Origin: Nelumbo lutea | Lineage: Eukaryota > Streptophyta > Magnoliopsida > Proteales > Nelumbonaceae | Length of the DNA stretch: 64,000 nt | Direction: 5' to 3' | NCBI GenBank assembly: GCA_022828595.1 | Contig: JAKGHH010000008.1 | Span: 1,982,728 to 2,046,727 of the forward strand | In this document: positions 56,540 to 64,000 of the stretch, one piece after another | How positions within the stretch are numbered: position 1 is the first letter of the stretch | Layout of the letters: every line of letters starts with the position of its first letter | Position numbers and translations under genes: made by a program | The notes under the pieces: model-generated | What the model was told of the DNA's origin: nothing | Databases searched by the model: none | The model's input: the letters and a program-made list of their open reading frames with translations, nothing else

Positions 56540-57260
56540 TAGGTGTGACTGTGACGGGTTGTTGCTATGATGGTTTACCATAATGTCACGGTCTGACACA
56601 AGCTTAGCTTTGCCTATGCTTGGCGGGCTTATATTAAGGGGCATCACTGTCATTTTTGCTTGTAAAATTTTTGGGAGAATTGATGTTAATTTCAGGCAAA
56701 CCTCTAAAATCTTAACGTACTCTTTGAGGAGGGGTGGTCGACCTCCTTGGGTGCCTGACCTTGGCACTCTTAGACCAACATCCCTTGCGGGGCAGCCCTG
56801 GTTATCGGTACTGCGCCTCCGCTCACTGAAGGGGGGCTTGGCATGTGGGTCTGGCTTAAGCATGTCCCTACACCTCGCCAGCCCCTTGCCTAAGCTGATT
56901 GAGCTATCCCGTTGCTCATAACGCACATGTGTGTTCTGGCCCAGCGGTTGTCTATCATCATCGGCACAATAAGTGCCTACATCATTGGCATATAGGAGTC
57001 CCTCTCATTGACGCCCAGTCACCTCTCATCATGGTTGTCCCCCTTTAGCACGTAAGAGGCGCCTCTCATGGATCGGCTAGAGCCAATAGAGAGCCCCAGC
57101 CATGCGAACTGAGGTCATGATCTAGTGCTACTAAACTTGGTGGAGCTATTATATCGGGCAACTCCTAGCCCCAAGCAGACATTAGGTTTGTCCTGGCCTC
57201 CCTTGGCCTGGACGCCGCACGGGTTTCTTCCACTGTTGATCTACCCTCGTGACAACAAGG
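56540..57260. other. GC-rich unclassified block
   Basis: Clearly richer in G and C than its surroundings, no sustained reading frame of known type. It could be part of an LTR retrotransposon leader or LTR. It is flanked by weakly similar stretches (about 56310-56410 and 57300-57400, both with an ATTATTCCCTC word). Confidence 0.35.
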
Positions 57261-59141
57261 CATCAAAGGGAAACTGGTGTCTCAATTCATCTTTTTAAGT
57301 TGCAGGTTTCATTGTCATTTGTTCTCAAGTCTTCAGTAATCTAAGAGTTTCAAAGGGTCATCTTTAACCCACAAATTATTCCCTCTAAGATCCATATAAG
57401 ATCTTGGACTCTGGCCACATGTCCAACCCCAAGTCAATATTAGTTCAATATTTGTCTCATTAGAAAAATCCAATTCTTGGTCAGTAAGTATCTCGCCACC
57501 ATGTGGAAAACATTCTGTTTGTGCGGGACATGTTCAATCTGGAAGGCTCAGTTTGGAGAGAATGCAAAATACAAATATGTAGAGTTGCAAAACCTTGTAT
57601 TTTGTATGTATTTACTGTTCATATTTGTATTAATGTGTACTTTTTCCAAATTGAGCCGAATGATCACTCCAACTGTTTAGCCGAGGGGCACACATTTCAT
57701 TCCTGGCAATGTCAATCATGTTTCTTTGGTCTCTAGAACAACATTGTTTCTTCTATTATTCTCTTTCAACTTCTCTAGAAAACAATCTCACAAACTACCA
57801 GGCTGGCTTCTTCCTTTTCACTGCCATCGAAAACAACCTAAAATCGCCACTAGGAACTATGAAGAAATGAAACCTCTCGACTCCCTTGAAACTTTTGAAA
57901 ATGAATATGGAGCCTTGGGAGAAACACATGACAGGCTATAATTTGAATATGGATAGATGACTGTGAGCGGATAATTAAGGGAAAAACAGTATGCAAGATT
58001 ATATAATATGCACATCCAAGAATAATAATTAATACCGATGCAACAATCAAATTATAAACCTTTGAAGAAATAGAATCTGATTTTCTTTTATGTATACAAT
58101 AATATTTAATTGGGTTTTAAACTGCGCAAGCAGCACAGAGCAGCTTGGCTCTGGCTCGCTAATAAGACTTTTCCGGGCTTTTCTTTAGAGGCTGGTAACG
58201 AGTCTTCTCTTCCTTTGCCTCATCATCCCACTTATCCATTTCATCATCTTTGGCAGTGGGATTTTTTTCATAGTAGGGAACTAGGGATTAGTTTGGCCTT
58301 TACATCGGATTTGCTACCCACATCATACCGACTTAGATATTACAGCTGCACATTAGGATTGTCTTCCTTATCATTCATTCCTCATACAAGGCGGTGTTCT
58401 GTTGGTTGGGATGTGAGAACAGTTTGTGGGTAGCAGATCCAGAGTGAACTGGGACCATGACGAAGGTGAACCACTGTTGTCAATGGCTCCACCAGAGTGG
58501 CAGTCATCTCTTTCATGAGATATAGAGATGTGAATAGACCAGAGCTGCCACCACCATGCCCACTTACTTGATTGCTTAAGGAATAAGGCCCATGTTTTCT
58601 CATTTTCTTCTATGAGAGAATTGCATTTATTTGAGGACTCAAAATTGGCGATTTGCCCAAGCCCAAATAATGCTTCTTGGAAAATGTATGGTTTGAGCCA
58701 TCCTCCTGTGTCCTGCTCTCACCTAGCATTATGCAATGCTGTACAACATGCTTTGTTTCTTGTAATTGGTTATCATAATTTCCACCGGGTGAAATAACTC
58801 ACTCCTTAGAGGCTTGGAAAGGATTTCTGGTTTTTGAGGAACGCAATTTGAGTCAGGAAATGCATTCTTTTAAAATCTAATTCCAATTTAGAACAGAATG
58901 ATATTTTGATTTAAGTAAATTGATTTAAAAAAAACACAATGTCAAAATATAGGATGTTTTACTTGGATATATTTTATAATGTCAAGTATTTTTATACTAA
59001 TACATTTGTATGTTTTTAAGGATTCAACATATATAATATGCAAAATACACCATTTTTATATTACAATTTTTAAAAGATCAAGCATTACCATATTCTTCTT
59101 TAGTAGATATATCTATTTAACCAATTTTGGCATATATTTTA
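57261..59141. other. No recognisable feature
   Basis: Short frames at 57726-57941 and 58110-58433 match nothing I recognise and lack splice context. Treated as non-coding. Confidence 0.4.
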
Positions 59142-60572
59142 GGGTAAATTTCTTAAACTACCCTTATGGTTTAGCTAATTGACTAAGTGTACCCTTACTG
59201 TTTGAAAATTGATTAACACTACCCCTACTATTTTTGACAATTGACTAATACTTCCCTTACCATTAGTGCCGCTTAATATTTGTTAACAAAAAGACTAAAA
59301 AGACTATTGTACCCTTTGTTTTTCTTCAAAATTTCACCTCTGCATTGCTCACTAAGGCCTGAGGGATTTTCACTGGTGAAGGTCTTGGATTTTGGACTCT
59401 TCTCTTGGAGCCACAAACCTCTCTGAAGGGGACTTTTCCGATAGGAAAGTAGTGAGCACGACAGATTGGAGTTCCCCCATTTGCTATTGTCCCTTCCCAT
59501 TTCCACTCTTCAGTGAATGGAGACTAATGTAAATCAAGATTAAATTTTTGCCATTTAACAGGATTAGGGAAAGAACCAAAAGGTCTTGAACCTACATCAT
59601 AACCATTATAAGAGACATTCAAATGGTCATTTCTTTCCGCAATGAGTTCATTGAGCGATCAAGGACGCATTGAGTTCATTGAGTTTGGCCAAAATGAAAC
59701 AACAAAACTCACCTCCCTCTCTCTTCACCACCCCATCGAAATCCCTTTGCCCACTTTTCGTCCAATCTTTTCTCAATATTTTTGTTAATCATTCTTTTCG
59801 TTTTTCCAGTAACTTTTCAGGAAATTCTCGTTGCTTCTCACTGCTGGTAAGATTTTTTTTTCTCTTGATTGTTATTGGCAGTGATTGTTCCTGGTTTCTC
59901 CTTTGATCTTAGATTTTTTATTTTTATTTTCTACAAAGCGGAATTTGTGATCCTTGCATCGGACGCTACAACGATCTACCAAATATTCCAATATTCCTAG
60001 AAAATAGAGGATGGAGGTTACAGTGATTGTTCCTAGTTTCTCCTTTGATCTTCGAATTTTTATTTTTTTACCACAAAGCGGAATTTGTGATCCTATGCAT
60101 TGGACGCTATAACGATCTATCAAATATTCCAATATTCCCAGAAAACAGGGGATCAGAGGTTACAATGATTTATTTGGCAATGCTAGTGAATGGCTTATTT
60201 GAGCAAAATGCAAAAAAAAAAAAAAAGCATGAGCTTACTTGTGTCAATGCCAAATAGTTTGATGATGGAATTGATGTTTTCCGGCAGATGAACTTGAGCA
60301 GATGACTAGAAATGGGAGAGAAATGCAGTCTAGTAGAATGGTGTGGCGAAGGGCTGAGTTCAAATAGGGTTGAAAGTTATAACAAGGGCAAATTGGGTAT
60401 TTTTGAAAGTTATAAAAGTCATGTGATGCACGCTTGAACGGTTTATGATAGAATGTTAACGGTAAGGGAAGTATTAGTCAATTGTCAAAAACAGTAGGGA
60501 TAATATTAGTTAATTTTCAAATAGCAAAGGTACACTTAGCTAAACTATAAGGATAGTTTAAGAAATTTACTC
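59142..60572. mobile_element. TIR element (1.43 kb) with about 130-bp arms
   Basis: Left arm from 59142 (GGGTAAATTTCTTAAACTA, later GACAATTGACTAATACTTCC) matches in reverse complement the right arm ending at 60572 (TAGTTTAAGAAATTTACTC, GGAAGTATTAGTCAATTGTC). No transposase. The inside holds a 142-bp tandem duplication and an exon-like stretch at about 59670-59850. Confidence 0.8.
59881..60164. repeat. Two copies of a 142-bp tandem repeat
   Basis: GTGATTGTTCCTGGTTTCTC to AGGTTACA at 59881-60022 and again at 60023-60164, about 90% alike; lies inside the TIR element. Confidence 0.9.
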
Positions 60573-61409
60573 TCTTTTATTTTTTCCAACCACATTGTAT
60601 ACAAACTTTTTCATAATATCAGTATTGCTAATTGATCGCTAAAATTAATAAGTATGAAAAAAATTATGTTTGTTTTCTAACTATATATATCTTAAATCTC
60701 CCACCATTTCTTAACATTTTCCAAGTATGTCCCAGTTTTTTATACTTCATATTAACCATTAAAATGTTTTTACACGTTATTTGTAGTTATTTTGAGTCTC
60801 ACATTTAATGTTGATGATGCATTTGTGAGATGTTTGTCTGCTTAAGCCCACACCACTGCTATACTGGTCTTTCTTTAGTTCTTCCCAGAACGTAAATTGG
60901 ATCTTCTCAGGACTTAACTAGAAGAAATGACAGTTGCCAGTTAATTGCTATGTAGTTGCATGCGTTCACATGCAGGATTCTGACGTTACAGAACATCTTA
61001 GATGGATTGCCTAATAGGTGAATATCAGCACATATCTTTTAAACTTTCTCAAAAAGAAAGAAGAAACTAGTTTAGAACCCGGGGGTGTTCGCAACTTCGC
61101 ATGTATGATTTTGTTTTTCTAAATCAAAACCAACTACCAGCTTAAGATGCAATAAACATTTTTTTTATGAATTAGCACAGTTAGTTTTGTTTTAGAAAAC
61201 AAAATCACACGTATTGACACAAACCACCCAAGTGAGAATCACACTTTCCAACTTAGAGAAACTTTGTTATTTCATTAAAATTACAACTAGGGATCAACTT
61301 TAATAATCAAGAAACAGCATAAACTTTAAGCAGAATTTACTATTCAAGGATTATATCCACCACTAGCATGACTAAAAGATGACTAGGAGGGAATAAAGCT
61401 GATTTCACC
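60573..61409. other. 3' flank of the unidentified gene
   Basis: AT-rich. The 3' UTR of the minus-strand gene probably extends to about 61260 (AATGAAATAA on the minus strand). Nothing else seen. Confidence 0.35.
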
Positions 61410-63515
61410 CTACTGGAATTTCATCCTCTTCTCTGCATTCTTCTGCACAAGTGTGGTTGAGTGTTTGTTTGATGTCGAAGAAATATTTGATCTACTTTCC
61501 TTTCCTTTGCTTTTAACAAAATCTAAGAATGATGGGATTGGAGGTAGCTTTATATCTTGGGAAGGAGTTTCCAACTTTAGATGATTAAAAGAACATTCTG
61601 ATCCAACAACGCCATCAATTTCTTCTTTACACACTTCGATTGGTCCTTCACCCCCATCCTTGGGGACTGTCAATGGCAAGGATGGTGATGGAAGGGATTC
61701 CATTTTACAAGTGTCATTCTCCTTCATGGAACAATTGCCAAGACGATCCATTAGTTCTGCAGAACTTGCAGTTGATATCCACCTAACCGTACTTGCCACT
61801 TGTGAATTATAGAATGTCTTCCCAACCTTTCCATACTTCTTGTAGCAATCACATTCAAGAAAAGCTGCGAACACTTCTAACTCAATACTGCAAAAAACAG
61901 GTTACAGTAAAGATCAAATTGGATATTAGTTTTGAGGGTTTCTCACCCTACTCAAATTAATACAAATTGCACTTTGCCTATAAATAAAAAATGATATTAT
62001 GGTGAACCGCCACAAAAAAATATGATATTAAATTATTAATGAGAAGATGCCACTTGATATTCTCCCTGACTTCACCATAAACAAGAGAACATACAGAGGG
62101 TTGGGTCTAGTTTGGAATTCCTTGGAGCTACTAGGCCTGTTAATGATACCCGAAGACCGAGGCCCGATCCGACATCCAATTCAATTATCTTGGATCCGGA
62201 AGATGCATTTATGTAATCGAATTGGATTTTGATTTGACTCCATCCAATCCGATTAAAATCTGAATCCGATTATATTATAATATATATAGACTTTAATATA
62301 TACATTTTATATAATTATATTTAAAATATAAAAAAATATTTTATATATTATATATGAATTTACATATAATAAATTCAGTATATTATATTTACACTAATTT
62401 ATTATACATAAAAGTTGAAAAGTCACTAATTTTTTTTTGGTGTTTTAAAAGATTAGAGTGGAGTTGGATTAAATCCAAATTCGATCTGAGTCCGTTAGGA
62501 TTCGAATTCGAATCTGAGGTCTTCAAATCTGATTGGATTTCGGATCAGATTCAGATGTAAGTATTCGATAATTGGACCGGATTCAGATTTTGCTTAATCT
62601 GATCTGATTACAGCCTTACTTGGAGCTAGATATCTATGGTACTGTATAGCTCAACTTTAAGGATGCAACTTCAGCTGGGTTAGCCTGAACCTGACCCAAA
62701 AGAGTCAGATTGGGTTGGCTTGGGTTAGGGTTAGGGTTGGAAAGTATGAACCTGACTTAACTTCATATTTGTTTGTATAAAGTAAGTATTTATGTATATA
62801 TGCACCATGCAACCATAAATGTATGTATTTATGTTATTATGTATATATGTATGTAAAGTGTAAACAATTACACATTTTTTTAAAACATGACAATAATGCT
62901 AACACTTGAGTAATCTCAACCCTTGAATCTAGAAAATAAGAACATTTAGCAAAAGGAAGTAGGCCAACCCAAACTGAACCTAAGCCCAACCCAACCCCAA
63001 AAGGGCCAAAACCCCGGTTGCGCTAGGGATAGTGTTGGGAGTCCAACAGCTGAGGTTGGGTTAGGGTTGACCTCAACCCAACTTAACCCGGTTTGACTTA
63101 AACCCCTACTCAACTTCTATGGTAGGTTAGATGGCCCTGGTGGTCTCTGATTAACAGAGTTTTTATTTTATGATCTCTGCTGCAGGACCAATAAAAGATT
63201 TGATTCCCTTGATGGCACATGCATAAATAATATCTTAATGAAAGTTGCCATTTCTTATCCAAAAAAAAAAGAATATATTGTTTCCACTTTTCAATAACAC
63301 ACCTAGTTTCCTTCGGAGATGGTAAAACAAAGCAGGGATTGTTTACAATTCTCAAGAAACAATATCCGTTTAAATCACAAGGATTATAAGATGAAAAGTT
63401 CTTACTTGAGTTTGCTAATCTGATTTTGTTTCTGCCTTAGAGCATTGACAAGCCTTTGTTTGCTTGCTTCCCTCAGCACTTCAGATATTGCCTTCTTGTT
63501 AACAAGGTTACTATT
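61410..63515 (-). CDS. Unidentified gene, last two exons (5' part off the right edge)
   Basis: Exon 63515-63406 (acceptor TTTTACAG, donor CTCAA|GTAAG) encodes a basic helical stretch, SEVLREASKQRLVNALRQKQ then NQISKL. Exon 61887-61410 (acceptor TTTTGCAG) continues in frame with NIELEVFAAFLECDCYKKYG, VASTVRWISTASSAELMDRL, a low-complexity Ser/Pro part, then LPPIPSFLDFVKSKGKESR and KRMKFQ-stop. The splice frame agrees exactly (CTC AA|T). The first exon and the start of the second could form a coiled coil. No membrane segment. I do not recognise the family. The 1.5-kb intron holds the 488-bp MITE. Convergent with MED11. Confidence 0.75.
62131..62618. mobile_element. MITE (488 bp) with perfect 10-bp target duplication
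   Basis: Ends TAGGCCTGTTAAT and ATTACAGCCTTA, flanked on both sides by CTTGGAGCTA (62121-62130, 62619-62628). The interior has many GGATCCGGA/GATTCGGAT words and an AT-rich core. Sits in the intron of the unidentified gene. Confidence 0.85.
62650..63110. mobile_element. Degenerate hAT-like MITE
   Basis: GGGTTAGCCTGAACCTGACCC at the left and GGTTGACCTCAACCCAACTTAACCC at the right form loose inverted ends around an AT-rich centre; the right end is AAACCCCTA. No clear duplication. Confidence 0.5.
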
Positions 63516-63851
63516 CTGTAAAAGAATACAAGTACAAGATGGCTAACAACATTAATGCATGCTATCTGTGAATAACAATCATCTTCCCAGCTTGCTTATT
63601 CAGCAACCATTAAACATGATATTGAAATACACATGGTGAAATTTAATGGGATTAGGAGATATTTAAAGGCTTGTTAAATTAACACCACTCATCAATGTCT
63701 TAAATGCCATGCTACTTCATCGCCTGTGCAAGCTTGAGTCTGAGAGTGGCCACTTTGTGCAAAAAAGATGCTGGGGGTCAAGTCCATATCCAGTTCATTC
63801 CTAAACCCCAGATATCTAGAGCCAATTGGTAATTCCCTTTCAGTATCATCA

Positions 63852-63912
63852 GCATCATCATATAAGCCTTGTCCCAACTATATGGGGTTGGGTACATGAA
63901 TCCTGTTTCATT
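63852..63912 (-). repeat. SINE-like fragment (Au-type wording)
   Basis: AAGCCTTGTCCCAACTATAT followed by GGGGTTGGGTACATGAATCC resembles the well-known plant Au SINE segment (GCCTT.TCCCAACTA..TGGGGTCGGCTACATGAATCC). Only this part is recognisable. In an intron of the right-edge gene. Confidence 0.5.
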
Positions 63913-64000
63913 TTTCCATTCTATTGGCCTTTATTAGTGTGCAAAATGCAAAGTTAACCACATTCCAAGTGTTCAAAAGCAAACACTTTTTCTTGAAAAG

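Noticed and set aside
56537..56926. Overlapping open frames on both strands in the GC-rich block
   Set aside because: Both strands are open only because the block is GC-rich; neither shows known motifs or splice context.
58110..58433. 107-codon plus-strand frame
   Set aside because: No recognised motif, no start context or splice partner; kept as unannotated.
62720..62745. Telomere-like GGGTTAGGGTTAGGG
   Set aside because: Only two or three units, TTAGGG not the usual plant TTTAGGG, inside a MITE with many GGGTT words; chance composition.
1..64000. tRNA, rRNA, CRISPR or bacterial operon-type features
   Set aside because: None seen; the only tRNA-like sequences are LTR primer-binding sites. 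The window is plant nuclear DNA.

Overview
This is nuclear DNA of a flowering plant. The evidence is two spliced, plant-type genes (a Dicer-like 3 gene and Mediator subunit MED11), plant Ty1/copia and Ty3/gypsy retrotransposons with TGGTATCAGAGC primer-binding sites, plant L1-type LINEs, hAT- and Mutator-like MITEs, and AT-rich intergenic DNA. The very long transposon-filled introns suit a large angiosperm genome (magnoliids are one possibility), but the sequence alone does not fix the species. I see no tRNA, rRNA or CRISPR.

Left part (1 to about 39.7 kb, minus strand): nine exons of a DCL3-like gene encode the first 350 or so residues: the helicase ATP-binding domain (ETGAGKT, DECH, MTAS motifs) and the start of the linker. 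The rest (helicase C, DUF283, PAZ, RNase III, dsRBD) lies beyond the left edge. The exons sit in tight clusters (39.7-38.8, 14.4-14.1, 4.6-4.0 and 0.7 kb). Three bloated introns separate the clusters: 24.3 kb (14433-38765), 9.5 kb (4615-14110) and 3.2 kb (764-3978). Intron 5 starts with GC instead of GT.

Intron 3 holds a stack of transposons: a gypsy element, a copia complex (family X) with another copia (family Y, minus strand, nearly intact pol) inside its LTR, a copia leader cut by a LINE, a LINE split by another LINE with a 9-bp target duplication, and a terminal-inverted-repeat (TIR) element carrying a LINE. Intron 5 holds a decayed copia, a 2-kb Pack-MULE-like element with a captured, frameshifted EF-hand gene piece, and a LINE remnant. 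Intron 8 holds a gypsy RT remnant.

Middle (39.7-52.1 kb): AT-rich spacer between the divergent DCL3 and MED11 genes. It holds a Helitron-like 3' hairpin just upstream of DCL3, several MITEs (two with perfect 8-bp duplications), a compound microsatellite, a LINE, and a 5.4-kb element with very long inverted arms and subterminal repeats.

Right part (52.1-64 kb): MED11 (three coding exons, 115 aa, plus strand), a solo copia LTR, a TIR element with an internal 142-bp duplication, a 488-bp MITE with a 10-bp duplication, and the last two exons of an unidentified gene (minus strand) running off the right edge. The theme is that a gene of the siRNA pathway that silences transposons (DCL3) is itself filled with them, yet its exons and frames look intact.
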